NCBI GenBank assembly: GCA_944739405.2 | Contig: OX123190.2 | Span: forward strand, 58,423,805-58,487,804 | Length of the DNA: 64,000 bases | Source: Euclidia mi | Lineage: Eukaryota; Arthropoda; Insecta; Lepidoptera; Erebidae | Direction of reading: 5' to 3' | Part shown: positions 22,378 to 32,577 of the stretch, piece after piece | How the letters are laid out: each line of letters begins with the position of its first letter | Numbering within the stretch: the stretch's first letter is position 1 | The notes under the pieces: model-generated | Databases searched by the model: none | The model's input: the letters and a program-made list of their open reading frames with translations, nothing else | What the model was told of the DNA's origin: nothing | Program-made: the position numbers and the translations under genes

Positions 22378-24186
22378 TTAAGTATACATACAACGAACGT
22401 GATTTTCTTTTATAGATGATGGGTACGGAACCCTTTGTGCGCGAGTCCGACCCGCACTTGCCCAATTTTTTAATGTTCTATCACCAAAGTAGTTGGTGAC
22501 TCTGGGTACATTGAATCTACCAGCAGCCATAGATCGTGTATTATGGTTGTTCTTTACGTAAGTTAAGTTATGCTCTTGGGTACAGTGGTGGTTAACTAAT
22601 AAAAGATATTTATGTTTGAGAGTAATCGGTAGAATTTTGCATATTTTAAATAATTTTCTATAGTCTCCTTTACAGCTACTTTTAGTTTTTTTAGTAACAA
22701 GTAGTTTTAGAAATCTAATTTGAAGAGCTTCCAATCTATCTAAGTTAGTTTTGAATGTTAACCCATAGCTGTCAAGAGCATAGCTCATAATAGAATCAAC
22801 TAATGACATATAAATACATCTTAAAATATTAATAGGTACTTTAAAGCTTAGGTGGTACATTTTACTCAATAATATTCTTAGTTTACTAGAAATGTAGTCT
22901 ACATGTTGTGACCAGGAAAAGTTATCATCTATTTTCACGCCAAGGTAAGTAACAAAGTTAACTCTTTCAATAGGTTTACATTTACAGTCCAGTAAGTTAT
23001 TATGGTGACATGTATAATCATGGGTAAGTAAGGGTAGAGTCACCCCATGAGGTTGTAAGTATGGTGAATGAATTAACATTAATTTAGTTTTACTGGCATT
23101 TAATATAATGCCATTGTCATGCGACCATTTGACAACAGCGTCTATATCTTGTTGCACTAGCTGACAGATATCATCTATATTAGTTCCGGAGCGAAGTATG
23201 CACAGGTCATCTGCAAACATATAAGCTGAACAATGCTGCAGCACTCGGCACAGGCTGTTAACATGCATAAGGTAACAAATTGGTCCACATCCAGAGCCCT
23301 GAGCCACCCCACTCCGCACCTCGACTCTGTCGCTAAGAGTATCCTCCACCTTCACACGGTAGGAGCGCGCGGTGAGGTAATCACGAAACCAAGGATTTAG
23401 TGGTTCTCCCACCCCACACTCCTCCATTGCTTTCAGGATGGTATCAAACTGCAGAGTGTCGAATGCTTTTTTATAATCAAAAAATATTGTAATAACAAAT
23501 TTTTTATCATCTAAGCAACTATTTATTTCTTCTGTGAATTTTGCAAGCAATGTATTTGTACTTTTCCCTTTTAGAAAACCGTGTTGACACTCGTTAATAA
23601 TATTATTTTTTTGTAAGTAGTTACTCAATTGATTGACTATACACTTTTCAATGATTTTATCTATACTAGATAAAATGGAAATAGGTCTATAGTTTGAAAC
23701 ATTTTTGCGATCACCCTTTTTATGAATTGGGCGTACTATTGCCTCTTTAAGCTTATTAGGAAATTTGTGGTTTTTGACAGTTAGATTTATTAGTTTAGCT
23801 AAAACGGGACTTACTTTATCAATAATTATTTTAAGGTCGGACATTCGCACAAGATCGCTTCCCGGTGACTTATTTACATTCATGTTTTTAATTATGTTTT
23901 TGACGTATTTAGGGCTTACTGGTTGCCACCTCATGGACATGTCCGAGGCTTTTACATAAGTCTGCCTATCTAACCAGATCTCATGACACTTATGTTTTAT
24001 TTCCTCTATTTCTCTATCGAAGGTAGACGCAAAATTATTACTTATGTCAATAATACTGTCTTGTCCGTTCATGTTTGATAAAATTAAATCATCAACAGAT
24101 TGCTTATTGTTTCCTAACATCGTATTTATCCTTTCCCATACTTTTTTAATGTTTTTATTACACTCTAATATACTTTTTTTTATCAT
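22378..24186 (-). CDS. LINE ORF2, reverse transcriptase part (frameshifted from endonuclease)
   Basis: This 602-codon frame encodes the RT of the CR1-group LINE. Motifs in order: NYRPISILS near residue 155, HGFLKGKST near 194, FFDYKKAFDT near 226, SGVAQGSGCGP near 280, and the catalytic YMFADD near 308, followed by SKTKLM. RT copies LINE RNA at the nicked target. The MIKKS start is not a real initiation site: it lies just after an A8 run (plus-strand T8 near 24176) where the endonuclease frame is lost, so the native protein would be one polypeptide of about 1,000 residues. The last 30 or so residues (from NWASAG) come from the nested repeat, not from the LINE; the true C-terminus is at 21650-21758. 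No intact RNase H domain is evident. Confidence 0.9.
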   Translation of the reverse strand: MIKKSILECNKNIKKVWERINTMLGNNKQSVDDLILSNMNGQDSIIDISNNFASTFDREIEEIKHKCHEIWLDRQTYVKASDMSMRWQPVSPKYVKNIIKNMNVNKSPGSDLVRMSDLKIIIDKVSPVLAKLINLTVKNHKFPNKLKEAIVRPIHKKGDRKNVSNYRPISILSSIDKIIEKCIVNQLSNYLQKNNIINECQHGFLKGKSTNTLLAKFTEEINSCLDDKKFVITIFFDYKKAFDTLQFDTILKAMEECGVGEPLNPWFRDYLTARSYRVKVEDTLSDRVEVRSGVAQGSGCGPICYLMHVNSLCRVLQHCSAYMFADDLCILRSGTNIDDICQLVQQDIDAVVKWSHDNGIILNASKTKLMLIHSPYLQPHGVTLPLLTHDYTCHHNNLLDCKCKPIERVNFVTYLGVKIDDNFSWSQHVDYISSKLRILLSKMYHLSFKVPINILRCIYMSLVDSIMSYALDSYGLTFKTNLDRLEALQIRFLKLLVTKKTKSSCKGDYRKLFKICKILPITLKHKYLLLVNHHCTQEHNLTYVKNNHNTRSMAAGRFNVPRVTNYFGDRTLKNWASAGRTRAQRVPYPSSIKENHVRCMYT

Positions 24187-25336
24187 ATATATTTTTACTT
24201 TTTATAATAGCTTTTTGGCATTTATTTCTAAATTTAGTATAATTAAGTCTCTTTAACATATTCTTAGGTTCATTGCTCCATAACTCAAATAACCTATCTT
24301 TTTCCTTTATCATACACTTCAATTTGTTGTCAATCCATTTTTTGTTATTCCTGTCACTGTTTGAAACACGTTTATTTACGTAGCAGTCATTATAGATATC
24401 AACGAATATTTGTTTAAATGCTTTATACAATACAATAGGACATTCTAATGTCATAAGGTGGTCGAAATCAGTACTTAATAATTTCTCTCGAACTTTGTTA
24501 TTGTCTAGGACGCGCTTAGAGGTCACGTGTCGTGGCAGTGACGATTGAGCATCGCTCCTCGGCGGTGTGCGTCTCCACTGTACATTAGCAGAAACGAAAT
24601 AGTGATCTGCTATTTTTTGTTTTATTACAGCTGAATACATGTCGGCGTTATTTGCTCGAATATAAATATGATCAAGACAAGATTGAACTGGCTTTCCTGA
24701 AACAATTTCCTTTCTAGTAATATCATTTATGCATTTTATGAATCCGTGTTCAGATAATAGATTTTCGTAAGATATTACAAATTTATCATGGCAATTTAAC
24801 AAATTTATGTTTATGTCCCCACAGAAAATTACTTTAGAATATTTAGGTATTTTTACAATAAGGCTTCGAAATTCATCTATAAATCGGTTTAAATTAGTCT
24901 GTTTATTGATTCGGGGCGGTCTGTATATTGCTAATAAGTATATTTTCTCATTATTGTACTGGAGTGTTATGGAGACGCACTCCGCCGAACGCATACCTGT
25001 GGACTGTGACAACTCACACACACGCGCATTCAGACATTCACGCGTGTACACCAATACACCTCCACCTCTTCGACCCGGTCGCGTAAACGTATTTACATGA
25101 TAGCCTTTTATTGAAAATAATGACACTAAGTCGTGACTAATATTAGGTTCCGTTACAACTATTACGTCTAGTTTATCTAAACAGTAATTTATAGTTAAAA
25201 GTAGTTCACTAAAGTGTTTTTTTAGGGAACGTATGTTAACATGTAGAATACATAGTCCTTTGTTGTGTACAATTGAACTTATCCAATTATTTAGGTCATT
25301 AGTACAGGTGTAGTTTACAGTATTATCCGCTATCAA
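24158..25336 (-). CDS. LINE ORF2, apurinic-like endonuclease part
   Basis: This 392-codon frame is the N-terminal half of ORF2. Endonuclease motifs are in order: LHVNIRSL near residue 34, the catalytic-glutamate motif VVTEPN near 60, GRRGGGVLVYTRE near 90, AIYRPP near 136, FCGDININL near 170, CLDHIYIR near 222, and ADHYFVSANV near 240, where the usual SDH is ADH. The family nicks target DNA to prime reverse transcription. The frame ends at IYDKKKYIRV because of a one-base length change in an A run; the RT continues in the next frame, overlapping by 29 bases. A homopolymer sequencing error would look the same as a true mutation. It starts 78 bases after ORF1 stops. Confidence 0.9.
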   Translation of the reverse strand: MIADNTVNYTCTNDLNNWISSIVHNKGLCILHVNIRSLKKHFSELLLTINYCLDKLDVIVVTEPNISHDLVSLFSIKGYHVNTFTRPGRRGGGVLVYTRECLNARVCELSQSTGMRSAECVSITLQYNNEKIYLLAIYRPPRINKQTNLNRFIDEFRSLIVKIPKYSKVIFCGDININLLNCHDKFVISYENLLSEHGFIKCINDITRKEIVSGKPVQSCLDHIYIRANNADMYSAVIKQKIADHYFVSANVQWRRTPPRSDAQSSLPRHVTSKRVLDNNKVREKLLSTDFDHLMTLECPIVLYKAFKQIFVDIYNDCYVNKRVSNSDRNNKKWIDNKLKCMIKEKDRLFELWSNEPKNMLKRLNYTKFRNKCQKAIIKSKNIYDKKKYIRV

Positions 25337-25414
25337 ATTAAAATGATTAAAATCGGCGAATTTGGTAAACTATGATTAATCACGGTTAAGTACCTACAAT
25401 TCCAGATTATTATT

Positions 25415-26329
25415 TTACTTTGTTAACTGGCCGAGGTCATTTTCGTTTCTAATCCATATTGTATTGTCGCCATCCTTCTTTTTTGCCAGAATTTTTCCAT
25501 TAGTCACCCATATATATTTATAAATACCTTTGAGTTGTCTTTTTGCGTTCCACAGCAGCGTCTTCGTAGCTTTAATTAAGTCTTCATTGATATATACTTT
25601 GTTTGTAGCCGATCCGCCGGTAAAGATACTGCTATTTAACTCGATCAGTTTGCGTCGATTGGCTAACCATTCCTCCCTTGATTCAATGCCAGACGGCTTA
25701 AAACCAACCATTATTGAAGATGGTTTGTTTTCCTTCTTGGAATGTTTGTTCCGTTTTACCCATTCTATGTCATTGCTCTTTACGCCTATCTTATCTCCAA
25801 TTTTGGTCACAATTTCTCTTAGTTTTTCACCAGGTATGTATTCGACGCCGACAATTTCAAGGTTTTGTTTAAGCGATGTTTGCTCTGCATCCTGTAGTTT
25901 CTGCTCAAGTGCGATATTGCATTTCTCTAAATATACACACCTGTTGTTAATATTAGCCACAGTTTTTTCAAGTTTCGAGATTTTCCCTTTAGATTCTTCG
26001 TGTTCAAATAATAGTGTATCATATTTATCTGATAATACGCTAATGCTTTGCTGTATTGTGTCTAAATGCTTTTTAAGTCCGGGTATGGCACTGACCTTTT
26101 TTTGAATGTCTTTCAATATTTTATCAACATCTTGTAGCTCTTCCTCCACTTCTTCTTCGTCAGAGCCCTCATCTTCACAGTTGTTACAGTAGATCCTGTT
26201 TTTTCCCGCCTTCATGTCTGCAGCAAGGCCTTTGACGCAGCTTCTATGGAATGTTCCTTGACAGGAACCTTGGCACATGAAGTGGGCTCCTTTTTTTGAT
26301 AATACCTTTTTACACTTTTGACACTCCAT
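25415..26329 (-). CDS. LINE ORF1, PHD finger and coiled-coil protein
   Basis: An uninterrupted 304-residue frame. Residues 3-51 form a Cys4-His-Cys3 PHD-type finger (C3, C6, C19, C23, H28, C31, C48, C51). An acidic linker (about 52-70) precedes a long coiled coil (about 70-155), then NLEIVGV and an RRM-like segment. The C-terminal block (about 235-304, KVYINEDL, WVTNGKILAKK) resembles the C-terminal domain shared by several CR1-group ORF1 proteins and the insect FP family. ORF1 proteins bind LINE RNA and assemble the particle; that role is inferred from the family. Unlike ORF2 it shows no damage. Its ATG follows AATATCTTGCA. Confidence 0.88.
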   Translation of the reverse strand: MECQKCKKVLSKKGAHFMCQGSCQGTFHRSCVKGLAADMKAGKNRIYCNNCEDEGSDEEEVEEELQDVDKILKDIQKKVSAIPGLKKHLDTIQQSISVLSDKYDTLLFEHEESKGKISKLEKTVANINNRCVYLEKCNIALEQKLQDAEQTSLKQNLEIVGVEYIPGEKLREIVTKIGDKIGVKSNDIEWVKRNKHSKKENKPSSIMVGFKPSGIESREEWLANRRKLIELNSSIFTGGSATNKVYINEDLIKATKTLLWNAKRQLKGIYKYIWVTNGKILAKKKDGDNTIWIRNENDLGQLTK

Positions 26330-26340
26330 TGCAAGATATT

Positions 26341-28096
26341 AAGTATCACTTAGTTATCGCAGTTGATCAAACAATCAAAGTTGGCAAAAAATCCATCATT
26401 GTAACCAGAGCCCTTACTTTTCCACTGACAAATTTCAACATTCCAATGAATAACAGTCCCTCTTAGAATAATTCAAAATTAAGGGTTTATTATAACTTTT
26501 CTATTCAGTTTTTGATATTTTAATATTGTTATAAAGACAAAATATTTGTTTTACTTTTAAATTATATAACAAAATAGTAATCAATGATGATTTGAATCTG
26601 CTATAAGGAAAAATCCACTACTGATTAATCAACAAGTTAGTCAGAGGATATAAACATATAGGTAATTATTTTATTGTAAAATTTCTCTGTCCGAACTAAA
26701 TGTTGATTATTTTAATTAAATAATACCTACCTGATTTAATAAAAGTATGATTTCTATTATACCCGTTTTATTTAAGTTACTGTGTAAGATAATAAATCGT
26801 TATTCAGTGGAACCCAAAATCCTTTTACAGAATTTCAATAACATATTTTGAATAATTTGTAGTAGTTATTTAAATATTCAATACATTTTCTTAAAGTTCA
26901 ATTAATAGACAATAAGAATTCAACTACCCAAACTGAAAAAAAAACCAAAAAAATGAGGACCTTCATTTTAACTTAGGTACACTTTTAAAAAAAACCGCCC
27001 ATATACCTATGCTTTAAATGCGGCTAATATTAGGACTAAGGAGACTTCTAAAGCAAGTGCCTACCAGCTGTTTATTTAAATGCTTATTGTGAGTTTATTT
27101 TCAATAAGATAAAGTAAATGTATAGTAAAGTACCTAACTGTCTCGTGTAAGAGTATTTGCCCTCTCACGCGTATTTAGTCCCGCACTCCCGCATGCGGGT
27201 AATAAGTACGTACCTAGTCGAAGACCAATTCTCATATTTTTTTAACTTAGAACTGAACTGAACCGAATTATTGATCGCTTCTTTGATTTTTGTTAACCAA
27301 TCAATATTAATTGATGTATCCATAAATTCGGATACCAGAGATACCAAAATATTTGACATAAACTCCATAGATACATATTTGACATATGCTGTATATGTCA
27401 CATATGTATCTAGTAGCCAAATTCATGGATAGATCCGATATTGGTACAGGACGTTAATTAGTCTTGTTCTTGGGGCGCTTCATATAGGTCCCCAAAGACA
27501 TCAAACAGGCTACCTCACGTGATGTAAATCGGCTTACTGTAGCCTGAGTGATGGGATTACGAGCGAATGCTCCCACCAGGTATCAGGTAGATTACCCGAG
27601 AACTACACCAGTCTAAATAGGTACTCTTTCAACCGAATTTACTAAATTAGAATTAATTGTCTCTACAATAAACAATATATTTGTATTTTGACGTCACAGT
27701 AGTCGACGCGTCGCCGCTGCGTAGTAAGATTAAGCGAAATCCCACAATTAACTCTTGCAAAGCTCTTATATTGCAAATTCAGCCATTGAAATTAAGATGG
27801 TATTACGGTCCCGGCTCGTCTATAGATTTTAAAGTTATGTCCCTATCTGACTATATTATGCTGCAAATGCACGAACCCGTTCGCCGTATCCGTGCGTCAA
27901 CTGTGACACACACACAAACGGACACCAGATAGCATAACATATAACATAAAACATGCGTGCGGGTCGCGATCTTTTTACAGACAGGCGCATTTACTGCGTG
28001 GCGCAGAGATATCAATGAATCCTTAAACGAGCTACCCGTTCAGATAAAGAATGGAATTAGAAATAGCAGGCTATGTTACTACTAATAATATCTGAT
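26341..28096. other. AT-rich non-coding stretch beside the LINE
   Basis: No gene recognised. It may include the LINE 5' UTR just right of 26340. At 27345-27420 there is a cluster of short ATACATATTTGACATA-type repeats. An 83-codon frame at 27681-27932 runs through a region with a somewhat coding-like base mix but has no recognised domain and no support from a second copy. Confidence 0.45.
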
Positions 28097-28112
28097 AGGT
28101 TTTCTGATAATG

Positions 28113-28501
28113 GCAGCGATAGCCGAGTGGATATACCAACAGACTGCTATGCAGAAGGTATCGGGTTCGAATCCACGGTGCGCACCACTGAGTTTTAGAA
28201 GTTAAGTGCGTATTAAATCGTTAATTATATCTTGCCCCGTGCCTCGGAGAGTACGTTAAACCGTCGGTCCCAGCTGTCATGAAGATCTTTGATAATCGTT
28301 AGCGGGAGTCAGTACCCTCGAATAAACTGATACTAGTCTAAACCATGAAATATGGCTATCCCTTCGGGTTGCGGAGGCCAGACAACAGTCGCTCTGTAGA
28401 AAAGCTGATATTCTGTCAAATCTGGTTAGACTAGTAAGCGGACCCCGGGCTCCAAGGCGAGAACGCTTGGATGCAACTGGGATAACGCTAGGACGATGAT
28501 G
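28113..28501 (+). mobile_element. Full-length tRNA-derived SINE with 16 bp target duplication
   Basis: AGGTTTTCTGATAATG flanks both ends (28097-28112 and 28502-28517). The head has an A box (GATAGCCGAGTGG) and a B box (GGGTTCGAATCC) with tRNA-like spacing, giving an internal pol III promoter. The body includes GGGTTGCGGAGGCCAG and GACCCCGGGCTCCAAGG, and the tail is GACGATGATG. At 389 bp it is the reference copy for fragments at 4961, 8705, 19030, 19839, 34994, 50318 and 62156. It makes no protein; spread depends on a partner LINE. Confidence 0.92.
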
Positions 28502-28517
28502 AGGTTTTCTGATAATG

Positions 28518-29844
28518 ATAGTTTAAGTTTTTTGGCTATATTTGTTTAAAGCTATTTGGTTACTTCAGTCCGCTTTTATGCATACCACTCACCTCCATCG
28601 CGAAATCAGCCTTTATCCATAGAAGGCTATTGATCTAGCGCCATTCGGTACCTAGTGGATCAGTCAATCGTACTTGTTTTTTTACATATGCGGCGCCACT
28701 AAACCCAAACAAAATGGTCAGCTGAAAGCAACGATGTGAACTGGAAGAGGTGTAATAGAGAAGCAACTTACAAGGGAAATAATCACAGTCAAGCCTGTGT
28801 GTTAGAGTGGGCAGTAGTTATGGTTTCTTGTATAGTAGTCATAAAACGAACTAGTCACGCATTCCGCTTCTCCACGACGCAGCGACGTGGAGATAAAGCA
28901 AATGGAAATATTAACAAAAACATTATTCATGTTAACCAAATCGCAACAAGGTAAATAAGCTTTTTTATATTTAGATACTCAGCTAGTAAATAAATCAGTT
29001 ATTTTGTATTTAAGATATTAAAGACCTGACACCCTAACAGCATAATACTTGTCTATCATATTATGAAATTTAATATTATACACAGGCTGAATTTCTGAAG
29101 ATACATTTTTATCATTCAGAGTTTGTAAACATGAAACATTAATAAAATAATGTAAAATCACAGAGAATAAAACATACCTACAGAACATTCGGGTTAAAAT
29201 AAAGCTGAGACGAACCTATCACGTCCATAAGCGCTCCAGTATTCCAAATATGCCACAAATGATATAATGTAATGAAAGAACATCTAGGCAGAGTACTGTA
29301 AGAGGGTCTCCCAAGGCTTGTACGTGACTGACATATACTAAAGAGAAATATTTCGCCGCGATATTGTAATATACTAAGCGTTGTGTACAGCTTTGTCTGC
29401 GCCATATTGGATAATGTAACTTGAATAGACATGATTGCTTGTCAAAGTGCAGTTCATATTTTACCCACAGCACGCTTTTTTGGCCTGAACCGCCTGAACG
29501 TAAGTGACAACACTGGCTTTTAGAACGCTATGGTCGTATTCTAATTTCATTGTACCTAATATGTCACTGGTTATCGTTAGGCGGAGAAAGAGAGCAATAG
29601 AAGAATTAAGAGGATGATTGGATCTCGGGCACTCAGTATATTTGCACCTAAAACTCTAGTAAACACAATCGCAATTGTGGGTCAAACACAAGACTCGTAA
29701 AGTTCGACCCAGACATACCAACAGTTAAAGTTGTGAAATACCTGTTTTGGAAGTTTACTGTTTTTATTAATGGACACATGTCATGTCAAAATAATAGACA
29801 AATCAAGTAGCTCTCTACCAATATATTATTAATTGATTTAATGA
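28518..29844. other. Non-coding stretch
   Basis: No gene recognised. Overlapping minus-strand frames at 29178-29473 (84 codons each) occupy two phases of the same DNA and have no motifs, so neither is convincing. Confidence 0.45.
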
Positions 29845-30058
29845 TATAGGTCGGTTCACGAAAGATGACCACTGCGCAGAAATCATTTTTTAGGTCCCCG
29901 TGGAGATGCGGGGTGAGGCGCGGGTGGAATGCCAATGGCGTGGCTCCGTTCTTGACACATTCCCTAAATGCGTCAAGAATGGAGCAACGCCATTGGTGCA
30001 CGAATGTACATATGCGCGACGGCCGCCATTTGTGGTCAACTTTCGTGAATTTACCTAT
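29845..30058. mobile_element. Fold-back MITE next to the copy B junction
   Basis: The ends ATAGGTCGGTTCACGAAAG and CTTTCGTGAATTTACCTAT pair, as do GACCAC and GTGGTC just inside. An inner hairpin pairs CCAATGGCGTGGCTCCGTTC with GAATGGAGCAACGCCATTGG. It ends about 180 bp before the copy A homology begins at 30,239. The 122-codon frame through it is a by-product of the palindrome. Confidence 0.8.
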
Positions 30059-30238
30059 ACTCAACAATAAAGATGGACAACGTCAAGAAAACTGTACATA
30101 TTCGGTCATGTTGTGGTCAAATAGATCCCGAAAAATCAGAAGAAACAAAGAAAAAGGAAAGGAAAAGGTAGAAAGGCATTCATTTACATTCGCCAACACT
30201 CTAACGCACATCATTCCGCGGAACAATATTTAGCTAAC

Positions 30239-31310
30239 CGACAATATTTATTTTTATTTATACACACTATGCGTTTCCCATGCAATATTATACAGCAGCA
30301 TAAATAAAGTAAATAACATACAGAAATCCGTCACTTTACTGGTAGATAAACTAAAATGCTATATTAGTCGTGCGAAACGATTACACTCGTACACGTATGT
30401 ACTTTGCGCCGACTTCATCAATTGTAGCGTTGGAAAGTACTGACGTAGATTATAATAATACATCTATGTGTGACAGAACTCTGTGTGTGTGTACGAAACA
30501 TTTCCAAACTACTACACCTTTATGTACGTGACGTGACGTTACTTTAGGTAAAGTTCTTTAAGCAGGCTAGTTATATATATCCGTCAAAGAATTGGTGCTA
30601 AAGTGACAAAATATCTGACAAATATGGCAGTAGGTAATACTTGGTAATACATATACGTTACCTATAATTTCAAAGGGTACCCAACCCAACATAAGGATTA
30701 ATTAGAATAGTATTAAGTCCATGGAAAGGTATTATGTATGTAATTATGTATTACTATTTGAACTATTTTAGGTAGGCTCCGCGCATTTAGAAGTAGAACT
30801 ATTACGATTACCTATCTGTGTAAAAGGCGATGAAAACACGAAAATGTTTTCGAAAGATATCTTATGCTTCCAAAAGTATCTGGAGCTTATGTTCAACTTG
30901 GGATTCATTATGAGATCTTAACTTTAATCAGGACTGGTGGCCTAATTCTTTGGAAAAATTCGATATAAGTGCTTATCGATATCTCGGCTGCCTAATCGGA
31001 CACGAAAATTGTTTTGAATAGCCAATCGCCAGGCCGGCTAGCGGGCAAATGCGCTTGGTTTTTTCATCCCCATTTGAATTTGAACGCGTTCTTAATGAGG
31101 GAAAATTGGCATTTGAAGATATTACTTCACCGGCTCTCAATTTCAATCTTACTGAATTTTCTGCGAAACTTTTCACCAATGTTATTGAATTCTATACCGA
31201 TCCTGTCGACTATCAAGAATTTAAATCCGCTTTTCTTGTTTGATCGTATTTACTGGTTTTAGTTTCTAGTGTAATGCTGTTATTGGAAGACTCTTGAAGC
31301 TAATTGCATC
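30239..31310. other. Non-coding start of copy B
   Basis: No gene. It matches 1-1095, with small indels (for example about 30 bp extra near 30520 and 24 bp less near 30625). Confidence 0.6.
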
Positions 31311-31364
31311 GTACTTGAAAACTAAAAGCTCTAATTATTATTAGAGCTTTTAGTTTTCAAGTAC
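31311..31364. repeat. Perfect 25 bp inverted repeat at a divergence point
   Basis: GTACTTGAAAACTAAAAGCT (first 20 bases of the arm) is followed, after a TATT loop, by its exact complement. In copy A only the left arm exists (about 1081-1105), after which the two copies stop matching for about 200 bp. A second, imperfect hairpin follows at 31389-31437 (CACATCACAGTGCT with AGCACTGTGTGATGTG). Confidence 0.85.
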
Positions 31365-31471
31365 GCTATGCTTCTTATGTTTCAGTCCACATCACAGTGC
31401 TGTGGTGGTTTGGATGAATAAGCACTGTGTGATGTGATGGTCATAATGAAAACCATAAGTATTTTTTTTTA

Positions 31472-31684
31472 TAGACTTACGCCTGTATCAACGAAGAGGA
31501 AGGCAGAGGTGTAATATTACACCCACGATTCGCCATGAATTTTTAGGTCCCACGTAAAAGGGGGTGAGCCTATTGCCGTACCGGGCACATTACCAGACTC
31601 CGTGCTGCTACTGAGAATTTCCTTACGGAAACACCCAATAACACTTTGCCCAACCCGGGAATCGAACCCGAGACCTCCCAATTC
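31472..31684 (-). mobile_element. tRNA-derived SINE, CTCTGCCTACCCC family
   Basis: Counterpart of 1312-1490, but with the tail (TAGACTTACGCCTG, GGAAGGCAGAGG) kept and a good B box (GGGTTCGATTCCCGGG on the minus strand). Confidence 0.8.
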
Positions 31685-32124
31685 CAAATAATAATAAGAA
31701 GAAGTAATTTTAAATAAGAAAAAGTCATCCTTGAGGCAAGACTTGAACTTACGGACTTCCACCACCTAAGCAATTCAACATGCATGTGTTCAATATCATT
31801 TGCCGCATTCTTGAAGAAGTAAACGATCAGCAGAATGTCATCAATGTTATTTAAAATTAACGCCACCTTAATACTAATTGAATATAAATTATTTTTAGAA
31901 TTTGTCACGGTGCGACGGAGATCTGGCAATACACCGTATTGATGCTTAGCTTCAGGAATAATTACATTTTAATTTAGTATTTAAAATCTTCTTTATATTT
32001 AATATCACCCTTTAAAGAAGACTAAGTTCATACTTAACTGTTTTCACATAGGACTGAATACATTCACAATTTTTGTTTCGAAATTCTATTGACTTTTATT
32101 GCCGTAACGAATATCTTTTTCTTA

Positions 32125-32300
32125 TAGACTCACGCCTGTGTCCCCGAAGGGTAGGCAGACGTGTTACATTACACCCATATTTGGCCATGAATTTTTAGGT
32201 CCCACGTAATAGAGAGCGAGCCTATTGCCGTTACCGGGCACCTCACCAGACTCCGTGCTGCTACTGAGAATACAGAAAAACCCAGTAACACTTATGTGGT
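32125..32300 (-). mobile_element. SINE fragment, CTCTGCCTACCCC family
   Basis: Counterpart of 2705-2885, with the same truncation, so the insertion is older than the split of the copies. Confidence 0.75.
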
Positions 32301-32577
32301 AGAATATTATTATTAGGTATATGGTAAGTACCTATATTGATTATCAGAAGACCCCTAAACTTTTCACATACGGTGCCATACGTCTCATATATCTTAATAA
32401 GTCAAGAGTAACGTAACAACTATCCGGGTCGGGATGATATGAAACTAATAGCAGAAGTCACATGCATAGCTGACATCGGAGTTTATGAAGTATACACTAG
32501 CGCGGTAGTGTGGTGGTGTTCTCTATAACCGTCCGTGGCACTTGCATCGTCTGCATCATTGATCGTGAATATTAAGG

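Larger units (their letters stand above)
21761..22465 (-). mobile_element. Nested GGGTTCCGTACC repeat inserted in LINE ORF2
   Basis: In minus orientation it starts TTGGGCAAGTGCGGGTCGGA, has GGGTTCCGTACCC just inside, and ends GGTACGGAACCC followed by an A run. Inside are a (TCTG)n microsatellite and a 152 bp unit repeated twice. T runs flank it (21756-21760 and 22466-22471), so any target duplication is hidden in the homopolymer. Its first 90 bases extend the LINE reading frame to an artificial stop at 22378. Relatives are at 7259-7310, about 41836 and 40441-40560. Confidence 0.8.
21421..26340 (-). mobile_element. CR1-group non-LTR retrotransposon, nearly complete
   Basis: In minus-strand order it has ORF1 (26329-25415), a 78 bp spacer, ORF2 with endonuclease (25336-24158) and reverse transcriptase (24186 down to about 22472), a 705 bp nested repeat, the last ORF2 codons (21758-21650), and a 3' UTR ending in an AATAAATAAATAA-type tail near 21421. 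The 5' end is uncertain and could lie a few hundred bases beyond 26340. The clade (CR1, Crack, Daphne or Jockey-like) is judged from domain layout and motifs only. It lies between the two duplication copies and is not duplicated. Two lesions, a homopolymer frameshift and the nested insertion, make this copy inactive as written. Confidence 0.88.

Noticed and set aside
24807..25100. 97-codon plus-strand frame, and 25530-26105 plus-strand frame of 191 codons
   Set aside because: Both are antisense shadows of LINE ORF2 and ORF1.
28113..28190. Functional tRNA gene
   Set aside because: A and B boxes are present, but the stems do not form a proper cloverleaf and the sequence continues as a SINE with flanking duplications.
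29865..30233. 122-codon frame
   Set aside because: Runs through a palindromic MITE, with an overlapping frame on the other strand; an artefact of the hairpin.
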